Assembly (NCBI RefSeq): GCF_007859655.1
Contig: NZ_CP042304.1
Span: 4,156,501-4,220,500 of the forward strand
Direction: 5' to 3'
Origin: Devosia ginsengisoli
GTDB lineage: Bacteria > Pseudomonadota > Alphaproteobacteria > Rhizobiales > Devosiaceae
Length of the DNA stretch: 64,000 nt
The notes beneath the pieces are model-generated. The model did not search any database. It was not told where the DNA came from and saw nothing but the letters and a program-made list of their open reading frames with translations. Both the position numbers and the translations under genes were made by a program. This document shows positions 33,849 through 42,356 of the stretch, one piece after another; positions within the stretch are counted from its first letter, which is position 1; each line of letters begins with the position of its first letter.

Positions 33849-33875
33849 GCATTAGCATAGCTAATGCGTATTAGC
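33841..33875. promoter_or_regulatory. Double palindromic operator
   Basis: Two 16-bp near-palindromes (GCTAATACGCATTAGC and GCTAATGCGTATTAGC) are exact reverse complements of one another, separated by ATA, giving one 35-bp palindrome. The central CG of each half is typical for LacI-family sites. It lies between the -35 and the start of the adjacent LacI gene. Confidence 0.75.
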
Positions 33876-33893
33876 AGAATAGGGCGTGCTTCA

Positions 33894-34922
33894 GTGGCTA
33901 AACGATTGACGCAGAAGGATATTGCGCAGCTTGCCGGCGTCAGCCAGGCAACTGTCTCGCTTGTCTTGAACGCCGCGCCCGCCAACCACGCCCGCATCCC
34001 CGCGGAAACCCGCGAGCGGGTCGAAAAGGTCATCCGCGAAACTGGCTATGTCGCCGATCCGGTAGCGCGGCGCATGGTCAAGGGCCTCAATCGCATCCTC
34101 GGCGTCTTCACCTACGAGCCCGCTTTCCCGTCCGAACAGGCCGACTTTTTCACCCCCTTCCTCTTCGGCATCGAAGAGGCGGCCCAGGCCTTGGGCTATG
34201 ACCTGCTCCTGCTGACCGGCGCCGGCACCCAGCGCAAGATTTTTGCCGAAAATGTCCGCCTGCGCCTGGCCGATGGCTGCGTCATTCTCGGCCGCAAATT
34301 CGACAATACCGAACTGGCGCGGCTGGTGGCCGGCGACTTCCCCTTCGTGGCTGTCGGTCGCCGCGATGATGCCGGGGGTCCCGTGCCCTATGTCGGCGGT
34401 GATTATGCCCCGGCCACCTCGGCGCTGGTCGAGCGCGCCAGGGCGCTGGGGCATCGCCGCATCTCCTATGTCGGCCTCAATGAAGGCGCCGAATCCACCA
34501 TCGATCGCTGGTACGGCTTCAGCCGCGCCATCGGCGATGCCGAATTGGTCGCCAGCATCTTCGCCGTCGATCGCCCCTCTGCCGAAACGCTCGACATCCT
34601 GATCGGTGCCGGCACCACCTGCGTATTCTTCACCGAACTGGCCGACGCCATGCGCGTCGAGGCCGTGGCCCGCCAGCGTGGCCTGTCGGTTCCCGGCGAT
34701 CTCTCTATCGTCGTGCTCGGCAATCATATCCGCGCCGACGAACCCGGCCGCCGCTTCACCTCCTTCGCCATTCCCCGCGAGGCGATGGCCAAGGCTGCAA
34801 CCGAAATGCTGGTGCGGCGCGTCGAGAACGATGCGCCCGTCGAACAGCTCCTGCTGCCCTGCGAACCTGTCGAGGGCGACACCCTCGGCCCGCTTTCTCC
34901 CAAGACCAAGAAGACCAGATGA
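33894..34922 (+). CDS. LacI-family transcriptional regulator
   Basis: 342 residues from GTG 33894 (AKRLTQKDIAQLAGVSQATVSLVLN helix-turn-helix at about 5-25). An ATG ten codons upstream (33864) lies inside the palindromic operator, so the GTG, preceded by AGGG, is preferred. The effector domain is a sugar-binding fold (ILGVFTYEPAFPSE, RRISYVGLNEGAEST). The stop overlaps the FAD oxidoreductase start (ATGA), so the regulator is cotranscribed with the operon it probably controls. Confidence 0.9.
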   Translation: MAKRLTQKDIAQLAGVSQATVSLVLNAAPANHARIPAETRERVEKVIRETGYVADPVARRMVKGLNRILGVFTYEPAFPSEQADFFTPFLFGIEEAAQALGYDLLLLTGAGTQRKIFAENVRLRLADGCVILGRKFDNTELARLVAGDFPFVAVGRRDDAGGPVPYVGGDYAPATSALVERARALGHRRISYVGLNEGAESTIDRWYGFSRAIGDAELVASIFAVDRPSAETLDILIGAGTTCVFFTELADAMRVEAVARQRGLSVPGDLSIVVLGNHIRADEPGRRFTSFAIPREAMAKAATEMLVRRVENDAPVEQLLLPCEPVEGDTLGPLSPKTKKTR

Positions 34923-36532
34923 CCAAAGAATATTCAGCCGATCTGCTCATTGTCGGTGGTGGCCTTGGCGGCGTTGCCGCCGCGCTTGGCGCGCTGCGCT
35001 CCGGCCGCACCGTCATCCTCACCGAGGAATATGACTGGCTGGGCGGCCAGCTCACCAGCCAGGCTGTGCCCCCCGACGAGCATTCCTGGGTCGAGCAATT
35101 CGGCGTCACTCGCTCCTATCGCCAGTTGCGCAATGGCATCCGCCAATATTACCGCGATCACTATCCGCTGACGGCCGAAAGCCGCGCCTGGGGCGATCTC
35201 AATCCCGGTGCCGGCTGGGTCAGCCGGCTCTGCGCCGAGCCGCGCGTCGGCGTCGCCGTCATCGAAGCCATGCTGGCGCCCTGGCGCGGCGGCGGGCAGT
35301 TGCGTGTGCTCCAGCTCTGGCGGCCCGTCGCGGCCGATGTCGATGGCGACACCGTTCGCGCCATCACGCTGCAGCACCGCGACAGCGGCGAGCGCATCGT
35401 GGTCTCGGCGCCCTATGTCGTGGACGCCACCGAACTGGGCGATCTGCTCCCCCTCACAGGCACGGAATATGCCAAGGGCTTCGAGGCCCAATCCGATACC
35501 GGCGAACCCAGCGCCCCCGCCGAAGCCCAGCCTGACAATGTGCAGGCCGTCTCGATCTGCTTTGCCGTCGATCATGTCGATGGCAATCAGGTGGGCGACA
35601 AGCCGGCCAATTATGATTTCTGGCGCCAGTACCAGCCCGATTTCTGGGGCGGCCCGCTGCTCGGCTTCAAGGCGCCCCATCCGCGTACGCTCGAAATCAC
35701 CGAGCGCAGCTTTACCCCCAATCCGGATGACGATCCGCTATTGGTCGATGCCGACCAGCGCCGCAATCCCGGCGACGGGAACCTCTGGACCTTCCGCCGC
35801 ATCGCCGCGCGCCGCAACTTCGTGCCCGGCGCCTATGGCTCCGACATCTGCCTCGTGAACTGGCCGATGATCGACTACATGCTCGGCACCATCATCGATG
35901 TCTCCGAGGAAGAGAAAGCGGCCCATCTCAAATCGGCCGCCGAACTCTCCCATTCCATGTTCTATTGGCTGCAGACCGAGGCGCCCCGTGTCGATGGCGG
36001 TCAGGGCTTCCCCGGCCTGCGCCTGCGTGGCGATGTCACCGGCACCGACCATGGCCTGGCCATGGCCCCCTATGTCAGAGAAAGCCGCCGTATCCTGCCT
36101 GTCACCCGCATCGTCGAGCAGGACGTGTCCATGGCCGAGCATGGCAATGCCCTCTCGCGGCACTACCGCGACAGCGTCGGCATCGGCATGTACCGCATCG
36201 ACCTGCATCCCTCCACCGGCGGCGATAACTATGTCGACGTCGAATCCTCGCCCTTCGAGATTCCCCTCGGCGCGCTGCTGCCGCGCCGGGTGAAGAACCT
36301 GCTGCCCGGGGGTAAGAATATGGGCACCACCCACATCACCAATGGCTGCTACCGGCTGCATCCGGTGGAGTGGAATGTGGGCGAAGTGGTCGGCCTCCTG
36401 GCCGCCCATTGCCTCAACCACGGGCTGACGCCGCACCAGGTGCAGGCCGATGACAGCCTGCTCACCGAATTCCAGGCAAGTCTCTACACCCAGGGGATCG
36501 AAATCCGCTGGCCGGACGTGCGTGGCTATTGA
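34919..36532 (+). CDS. FAD-dependent oxidoreductase in sugar ABC operon
   Basis: 537 residues, no signal peptide. N-terminal dinucleotide fold LLIVGGGLGGVAAALGALRSG (about 9-29) shown only in part, then TEEYDWLGGQLTSQAVPPDE and VVDATELGDLLPL, typical of the FAD_oxidored (pfam12831-like) family; C-terminal NLLPGGKNMGTTHITNG closes the FAD site. Members act on glycosides, sugar acids or polyols in catabolic operons, but the exact reaction is unknown. Located between regulator and sugar-binding protein. Confidence 0.85.
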   Translation: MTKEYSADLLIVGGGLGGVAAALGALRSGRTVILTEEYDWLGGQLTSQAVPPDEHSWVEQFGVTRSYRQLRNGIRQYYRDHYPLTAESRAWGDLNPGAGWVSRLCAEPRVGVAVIEAMLAPWRGGGQLRVLQLWRPVAADVDGDTVRAITLQHRDSGERIVVSAPYVVDATELGDLLPLTGTEYAKGFEAQSDTGEPSAPAEAQPDNVQAVSICFAVDHVDGNQVGDKPANYDFWRQYQPDFWGGPLLGFKAPHPRTLEITERSFTPNPDDDPLLVDADQRRNPGDGNLWTFRRIAARRNFVPGAYGSDICLVNWPMIDYMLGTIIDVSEEEKAAHLKSAAELSHSMFYWLQTEAPRVDGGQGFPGLRLRGDVTGTDHGLAMAPYVRESRRILPVTRIVEQDVSMAEHGNALSRHYRDSVGIGMYRIDLHPSTGGDNYVDVESSPFEIPLGALLPRRVKNLLPGGKNMGTTHITNGCYRLHPVEWNVGEVVGLLAAHCLNHGLTPHQVQADDSLLTEFQASLYTQGIEIRWPDVRGY

Positions 36533-36551
36533 CGAAAACAAGGAGGAACCA

Positions 36552-37820
36552 ATGAAAACCAAATATCTGAAAACATCGGCGGCCATCGCCGGCATCGTCC
36601 TCGGGCTCGCTGCGTCGGGCACCGCCTGGGCACAGGACGCGGTCAACCTGCGCATGACCATCTGGAGCGCCAACGAAGCGCATCTGGCCATGTTCAACGA
36701 GATCGCCGAGGGCTTCAAGGCGACCCATCCCAATGTCACGGTCAGCTTCGAGCCGCTGCCCTTCGACAGCTATACCACGACCCTGACCACCCAGATCGCC
36801 GGCGGCAATCCGCCCGACCTGGCCTGGATTCTCGAAACCACCGCCGCCGACTTCGTCAATTCCGGCGCTCTGGCGCCGCTGAGCGATGCCTTCGCCGCTA
36901 CTGAAGGCTATGACATCGCGGACGTCTCGGAAAAGGCCACCGCGCTCTGGACCAGGGATGGTCAGCTCTACGCCTATCCCTTCTCCACCTCGCCCTTCGC
37001 CCTCTTCGTCAACAACGACGTCATCACGGCCGCTGGCGCCAAGACCCCGGCGGAACTGATCGCATCAGGCGAATGGACCTGGGACAATGCCTTCGCCACC
37101 GCGGCGACGGTCGGCCAGTCCGGCAAGACGGGCCTCGTGGTCCGCGACTTCAAATATCAGGTCTGGCAGAACCTGGCCTCGATCTGGAATGGCTGGGGCG
37201 CCACGCCGTGGTCGGAAGATGGCAAGACCTGCACCTTCGCCGACCAGCCCATGGTCGATGCCATGACCGCCATCCACAAGGCGATCTTCACCGACAAGGC
37301 CATGCCCGGCCCCGGTGAGGATATCGACTTCTTCGCCGGCGAAACCGGCATGACCATCACCCAGATCAGCCGCGCTTCGCTGCTGCCCACGGAAAATCCC
37401 TTCGATTGGGATTTGGTGCCGCTGCCGGCTGGTCCGGTCGGGGAATATGCCGTGGTCGGTCAGGCCGGCGTCGGCGCCTTCGCTGCCGGTGCCAATGTCG
37501 ATACCGCCGTGGCATTCCTCGCCTATATGACCAACCCGGAAAACAGCCAGAAGCTGGCCCAGTTCTTCCCGCCGGCCCGCGCCAGCCTGCTCAATGCCGA
37601 AACCCTGGCCGCCACCAATCCGCTGCTTTCGGCTGAACAGATCGACAATGTGGTGATCTCGGGTATTTCCAACGGCGTCGTGCTGCCGGGTCACACCAAC
37701 TTCGCCCAGATCCAGCAGACCATCCGCGCCTCGCTGGATAGCCTCTGGGTTGCCGATGCCGATGTCGCCGCCGTGCTCGGCAATGTGTGCTCCAGCGTCA
37801 GCCCGCTGCTGGCCCGCTGA
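36552..37820 (+). CDS. Extracellular sugar-binding protein (MalE/UgpB type)
   Basis: 422 residues; Sec signal about 1-27 (TAWAQ). Family 1 solute-binding protein: TIWSANEAHLAMFNEIAEGFKATHP-like start, GGNPPDLAWILE, and MTNPENSQKLAQFF. AGGAGG at 36541 precedes ATG 36552. First of the transport genes of this operon. Confidence 0.92.
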   Translation: MKTKYLKTSAAIAGIVLGLAASGTAWAQDAVNLRMTIWSANEAHLAMFNEIAEGFKATHPNVTVSFEPLPFDSYTTTLTTQIAGGNPPDLAWILETTAADFVNSGALAPLSDAFAATEGYDIADVSEKATALWTRDGQLYAYPFSTSPFALFVNNDVITAAGAKTPAELIASGEWTWDNAFATAATVGQSGKTGLVVRDFKYQVWQNLASIWNGWGATPWSEDGKTCTFADQPMVDAMTAIHKAIFTDKAMPGPGEDIDFFAGETGMTITQISRASLLPTENPFDWDLVPLPAGPVGEYAVVGQAGVGAFAAGANVDTAVAFLAYMTNPENSQKLAQFFPPARASLLNAETLAATNPLLSAEQIDNVVISGISNGVVLPGHTNFAQIQQTIRASLDSLWVADADVAAVLGNVCSSVSPLLAR

Positions 37821-37840
37821 GGCGAGGTTAGGCACTGAAC

Positions 37841-37961
37841 CCCTCCCTCCCTTTTGTGGGGAGGGTGGCCCCGCAGGGGTCGGGTGGGGGGTATGGTTCC
37901 GCAAATTCAGTGTGCGTGACTCACCCCCACCCTTGATCCCTCCCCACAAGGGGGAGGGAGA
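37841..37961. repeat. Intergenic palindromic repeat, CCCTCCC family B
   Basis: Two inverted arms, one around TTTTGTGGGGAGGG (37842-37866) and one around CCCTCCCCACAAGGGGGAGGG (37937-37960), flank about 70 bases. A close relative lies at 53016-53135. It sits within an operon between binding protein and permease genes and could fold in the mRNA. Confidence 0.75.
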
Positions 37962-37977
37962 CGCAGGAACCGACGCT

Positions 37978-38892
37978 ATGAGCCTGGCAGAAACGCCGCA
38001 GAAACGCCCCTTCTGGACCATGGCCCGCCGTGATGCGGCCGCGGGCTACGTCTTCATCGCCCCGCAATTGATCGGCATCATCGCCTTCGTCCTCGTGCCG
38101 CTTGGCCTCGTCTTCTGGTATTCGCTGCACGAATGGAATGTGCTGGCCTCGACCTTCAACTATGTCGGCGCTGCCAATTACCAGATGCTGCTGGCCGATC
38201 CGAACCTGCCGTCGGTTCTGTGGGCGTCCGCCGTTTTCTCGGTCGGTCTGGTCATCCTCAACATGTCGCTGGCTTTGCTGCTGGCCGTGCTGCTGGACCA
38301 GAAGCTCCGAGGCCTTGTCGTCTTCCGCACCCTGTTCTTCTCCCCCGTTGTGGTGTCGCTCGTCGCCTGGACCATCGTCTGGAGCTTCCTGTTGCAGAAC
38401 AATGGCGGCATCAATGGCCTGCTCGCCATGCTGGGCATTGAAGGTCCCAACTGGCTGCGCAACCCGGCCACGGCCATGGTCTCGGTGGTCGTGGTGCAGG
38501 TCTTCAAGAATGTCGGCCTCAACATGGTCCTGTTCCTCGCCGCCCTGCAGGGCGTGCCCAAGGAACTCTACGAGGCCGCGCGGGTCGATGGGGCAGGGCG
38601 CTTCAAGCAGTTCCGCCGCATCACCCTGCCGCTGATCAGCCCGACTATCCTGCTCACCTCGATCATCACCGTCGTCGGCTCGCTCCAGGTCTTCGCCCAG
38701 ATCGCCGTCCTCACCCAGGGCGGGCCGGGCATGTCGACGACGGTGCTGGTCTACTACCTCTACCAGCAGGCCTTCCAGTTCCACTTCTTCGGCTATGGCT
38801 CGACCCTGTCGATCCTGCTCTTCGTCATTGTCGCCGCGCTCACCTTCGCCCAGTGGCAGCTCCGCAAGCGGATCGTCTTCTATGAAAACTGA
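37978..38892 (+). CDS. Carbohydrate ABC permease, MalF type
   Basis: 304 residues from ATG 37978; an open frame upstream through the repeat is not coding. Six helices, EAA loop YEAARVDGAGRFKQFRRITLP and GGPGMSTTVLVYYLY near the C-terminus. Pairs with the MalG-type permease that follows after 12 bases. Confidence 0.92.
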   Translation: MSLAETPQKRPFWTMARRDAAAGYVFIAPQLIGIIAFVLVPLGLVFWYSLHEWNVLASTFNYVGAANYQMLLADPNLPSVLWASAVFSVGLVILNMSLALLLAVLLDQKLRGLVVFRTLFFSPVVVSLVAWTIVWSFLLQNNGGINGLLAMLGIEGPNWLRNPATAMVSVVVVQVFKNVGLNMVLFLAALQGVPKELYEAARVDGAGRFKQFRRITLPLISPTILLTSIITVVGSLQVFAQIAVLTQGGPGMSTTVLVYYLYQQAFQFHFFGYGSTLSILLFVIVAALTFAQWQLRKRIVFYEN

Positions 38893-38904
38893 TCTCTCCC
38901 CCGC

Positions 38905-39724
38905 ATGAAGGTGGCGCTCTACGGGCTCATGTGCGTGCTGCTCGTGCCCTTCGTCTTCCCGACCTGGTGGATGGTCACCTCGTCGGTGAAGCCGATCAGC
39001 GACATCTTCGCCTTCCCGCCCGATCTCTGGCCGCGCCGCTTCGATTTCTCCACCTATGCCCAGGTGTTCGAGCTGCAACCCTTTGCCCGGCAATACTGGA
39101 ACTCGGCCTATATCGCCGCCCTGGTCACCGCGGGCACCATGCTCATCTCGTCCATGGCCGGCTATGCCTTCGCCCGCATCAAATTCCCCTTCAGCAATGC
39201 CATCTTCATGGTCGTGCTGCTGGGCCTGCTGATCCCCCTCCGAGGTCACCATCGTCCCGTTGTTCCAGATGTTCCTCAAATGGGGCATGATCAACACCCA
39301 TTGGCCGCTGATCCTCGTGCCGATCTTCGGCGCGCCCTCGGTCTTTGCCACCTTCGTCATGCGCCAGTTCTTCATCGCCTTGCCGGTGGAGCTGGAAGAG
39401 GCTGCCCGCGTCGATGGCCTGGGCCGGTTCAAGATTTTCTGGACCATTGCCCTGCCGCTGGCCAAGCCGGCCCTCGGCGCGGTGGCCATCTTCACGTTCC
39501 TGCATTCCTGGAACCTCTATCTCGAACCGATCGTATTCCTCTCCTCGACGCAGATGTTCACCCTGCCCCAGGCGCTGACCCAGTTCACCGATGCCTATGG
39601 CGGGGCCATGTGGAACATCCAGCTCGCCGCCGCGACCATGACGGCCATCCCGGTTCTGCTGGTCTTCATCGTGGCGCAGAAGCAGTTCGTCGAAGGGCTC
39701 GCCCATACCGGGCTGAAAGGCTGA
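38905..39724 (+). pseudogene. Carbohydrate ABC permease, MalG type, one-base frameshift
   Basis: The N-terminal frame (LLVPFVFPTWWMVTSSVKP, AGYAFARIKFPF) is followed, after five C at 39234-39238, by the second half in the +1 frame: EVTIVPLFQMFLKWGM, the EAA loop LEEAARVDGLGRFKIFWTIALP, and GLAHTGLKG at the end. Four C instead of five would restore a 272-residue protein (LLIPSEVTI). Because the wrong frame stays open, it appears to run into the ATPase gene; that is not a real fusion. Confidence 0.85.
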
Positions 39725-39726
39725 CC

Positions 39727-40773
39727 ATGGCTCCCGTTACCCTCAAATCCGTTCGCAAGGCCTATGGCGACGCCAAGGTGCTGCATGGCGTGGATATCGC
39801 CATCGCCGACGGCGAATTCATCGTGCTGGTTGGCCCCTCAGGTTGCGGCAAATCCACCCTGCTGCGCATGATTGCCGGCCTCGAAGTCATCACCGATGGC
39901 GCCGTCGAAATCGGTGACCGCGTGGTCAACGACCTCGAGCCCAAGGACCGCGACATCGCCATGGTGTTCCAGAATTATGCGCTCTACCCGCATATGACGG
40001 TTGCCACCAATATGGGCTTTTCGCTCGAGCATCGCGGTGCCTCCAAGGCCGAGATAGCAGAGCGCGTCAAATGGGCCGCGGACATCCTGGGCCTGGTGCC
40101 GCTGCTCGATCGCTATCCCCGCCAACTGTCGGGTGGCCAGCGCCAACGCGTCGCCATGGGCCGCGCCATTGTGCGCAATCCCCAGGTATTCCTGTTCGAC
40201 GAACCCCTCAGCAATCTCGACGCCAAATTGCGCGTCGTGATGCGCGGCGAGATCAAGGGCCTGCACCAGCGCCTCGGCGTCACCACGGTCTACGTCACCC
40301 ACGATCAGGTGGAAGCCATGACCATGGCCGACCGCATCGTGGTGATGAATGCTGGCCGCGTCGAACAGATCGGTGCCCCGCTCGACCTCTATGACCGCCC
40401 GGCCAACCTCTTCGTCGCCGGCTTCATTGGCTCCCCCGCCATGAACCTGATCGGCGGCGAAATCACCGAACAGGGCTTCGCTGCAGCCGGAGTGACGTTG
40501 CCACTGCCCCCGGGCACGACCGCAAAGGGCAGGGCCACCTACGGCATTCGCCCCGAACATCTGGTTCTGGCTGATGATGGCGTGCCCGCCACGGTCGCGC
40601 TGGTCGAGCCCATGGGCTCCGAAACCCAGGTCACCATGACCATGGGTGAACACCGGATCATCGGCGTCTTCCGCGAGCGCCTGTCCGCCCGCCCCGGCGA
40701 AACCATTCATGTCCGGCCCGACCTGACCGCCATCCACCTCTTCGACGCCGAAACCGGCGCACGGATCGCCTGA
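39727..40773 (+). CDS. Carbohydrate ABC ATPase, MalK/UgpC type
   Basis: 348 residues. Walker [10 protein letters not shown] (36-44), [40 protein letters not shown], and a C-terminal regulatory OB domain with YGIRPEH. Close in sequence to the ATPase at 5024. Starts two bases after the permease stop. Confidence 0.93.
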   Translation: MAPVTLKSVRKAYGDAKVLHGVDIAIADGEFIVLVGPSGCGKSTLLRMIAGLEVITDGAVEIGDRVVNDLEPKDRDIAMVFQNYALYPHMTVATNMGFSLEHRGASKAEIAERVKWAADILGLVPLLDRYPRQLSGGQRQRVAMGRAIVRNPQVFLFDEPLSNLDAKLRVVMRGEIKGLHQRLGVTTVYVTHDQVEAMTMADRIVVMNAGRVEQIGAPLDLYDRPANLFVAGFIGSPAMNLIGGEITEQGFAAAGVTLPLPPGTTAKGRATYGIRPEHLVLADDGVPATVALVEPMGSETQVTMTMGEHRIIGVFRERLSARPGETIHVRPDLTAIHLFDAETGARIA

Positions 40774-41451
40774 TGTATCCCGAGACCCCGCTGCATAAAG
40801 CGCTTGTCGATGGCGATTTTCCCGTCATCGTCTCGCTGGCCCGCCACGATCTCGATCTGGCCAAAGCGGCCCTGGATGGCGGTGCCTTTGCCCTCAAGAC
40901 CCATCTCAACGCCTATCACCGCGCCACGGGCACCACCTTTGGCAGCTTCGCCCAGGAACGCCCCTTCTTCGAGCAATTGGCCAAACTCGGCTGCCCGCTG
41001 CTGGTCATGGCCGGCCAGGAAACCGTGCCTTCACCCGAAGAAATGGACTCCCTGGCCGATCTCGGCTTCGAAGGCTTCAACGTCTATATCGACCACTTGC
41101 AGCCGCACCTGCTGCAATCGCGGCTCCGCCCCATGCCGGCTTTGTCCTCGGCCAGCACCGAGGCCGATATTGCCCGCATCGCCGCCATTCCCGGCTGCAT
41201 CATCGAAGCCTCGATCATGCCCTTCGAGCGCTATCGCACCGCCATGACCGAAGCCGACCTCGCCCGCTATCGCCAGATCGCCGAAGCGGTGGACGTTCCG
41301 GTCATCGTCCCCAGCCAGCTCAGCCTCACGCCAACCGACGCAGCCAAGCTGCGCGAAGCCGGCATCGCCGCCCCTCTCCCTGGGCGCCATCGTCACCGGC
41401 GACACACCGCAATCCGTGCGCGCCGCCGTGAGCGCCATCGCCTCGGCCTGA
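40773..41451 (+). pseudogene. TIM-barrel-like protein of unknown function, frameshift near C-terminus
   Basis: About 225 residues. Its start overlaps the ATPase stop (TGATG). The pattern of alternating strands and helices (FPVIVSLARHDLDLAKAALDGG, PLLVMAGQETVPSPEEMD, FEGFNVYIDHL, GCIIEASIMPFERY, VPVIVPSQLSLTP) suggests a small (beta/alpha)8 barrel, perhaps a sugar-phosphate epimerase or aldolase relative. I cannot name the family. At 41371-41374 one extra C shifts the frame just before the last 25 residues; without it the protein ends LSLGAIVTGDTPQSVRAAVS and so on to a TGA at 41451, which resembles a phosphate-binding end of such barrels. Confidence 0.65.
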
Positions 41452-41476
41452 CACAGAGCCCACCGGCCACCCAGTA

Positions 41477-41510
41477 GACCTCATGGTGAGCGTGTCGAAC
41501 CACGAGGTCG
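41477..41510. repeat. Short palindromic repeat (GACCTC...GAGGTC), copy 1
   Basis: GACCTCATGGTGAG and the mirrored ACCACGAGGTC form a hairpin; a copy with two base changes lies at 48461-48494. This copy overlaps the last codons and stop of fdhD. Confidence 0.7.
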
Positions 41511-42356
41511 TGGCACGATGCTGCTATGTCCCGAAATATTGTCCCGCCCGCTCAGCACCAGCGCCGCATCGGGGCGCGCCAGTGTCACTAGCGTCAGCCC
41601 GGCCGCCTCTGCTCGCTCGGCCGCCAGCGTGGTCGGCGCCGAAATGGTCACCAGCATCGGGCAGCCCGCCCGCACGGTCTTTTCGACCAGTTCATAGCTG
41701 CACCGCGCCGTCAGCAGGAAAAAGCCCGTCGCCGGATCGATCCCCTGCCGCGCCAGCGCGCCGATGAGCTTGTCGAGCGCATTGTGCCGGCCCACATCCT
41801 CGCGCGCCATGACGATAGCGCCGTCAGGCAGGCAGAACGCCGCCCCATGCACCGCCCCGGTTTCCCGGCTGAGCGGTTGGTGCTCCGGCAACTCCGCCAG
41901 CGCCCGCACAATGGCCTCCCGCTCCACGCTGATCCGGGCGATAACCGGGGGCAGGGGGCGCAGCACCTGCTCGATATTGTCGATGCCGCACAGCCCGCAA
42001 CTGCTCTCTGTGACCCTGGTCCGCGCCCGTGCCATGGCCTTCTGCGCGCCATCAGGCGGCAGGTTCAGCCGCACCACGAAGCCGCCCTCCACCGCATGGG
42101 CCTGCACATCGAGAATATCCTCGGGTCCCCTGGCCAGCCCCTCGCTCAGCGCAAAGCCCGTGGCATAGTCCACCAGGTCCGCCGGCGTCGCCATCATGAC
42201 CGCATAGCCGATGCCGCACACATCGAAGGCCACCGGCGCCTCGACCGGCACGCTGCGCGTCATCCTTGCATCGCCCTCCGGGCCAAGCCCCAGCCCAAGA
42301 CGATCCAGCCCGGTCTCGACCGCCCGCCGCCCCTGCGCCTCCAAAGGCCTATCCAT
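41481..42356 (-). CDS. fdhD: FdhD, formate dehydrogenase sulfurtransferase
   Basis: 291 residues. FdhD transfers sulfur to the Mo-bis-MGD cofactor so that formate dehydrogenase becomes active. Visible motifs: the sulfur-carrying loop ESSCGLCG (Cys-x-x-Cys near residue 120), TGAVHGAAF, AREDVGRHNALDKLIG and LTARCSYELVEK. Start overlaps the TGA of the molybdoenzyme gene (TGATG), as expected for a dedicated maturation partner. The last 15 residues (SSIVPRPRGSTRSP) are encoded by an intergenic-type repeat and are not typical FdhD sequence. Confidence 0.95.
   Translation of the reverse strand: MDRPLEAQGRRAVETGLDRLGLGLGPEGDARMTRSVPVEAPVAFDVCGIGYAVMMATPADLVDYATGFALSEGLARGPEDILDVQAHAVEGGFVVRLNLPPDGAQKAMARARTRVTESSCGLCGIDNIEQVLRPLPPVIARISVEREAIVRALAELPEHQPLSRETGAVHGAAFCLPDGAIVMAREDVGRHNALDKLIGALARQGIDPATGFFLLTARCSYELVEKTVRAGCPMLVTISAPTTLAAERAEAAGLTLVTLARPDAALVLSGRDNISGHSSIVPRPRGSTRSP

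Noticed and set aside
38905..40773. Apparent 622-residue permease-ATPase fusion
   Set aside because: Arises only because the frameshift at 39234-39238 puts the rest of the permease out of frame while the wrong frame remains open into the ATPase gene.
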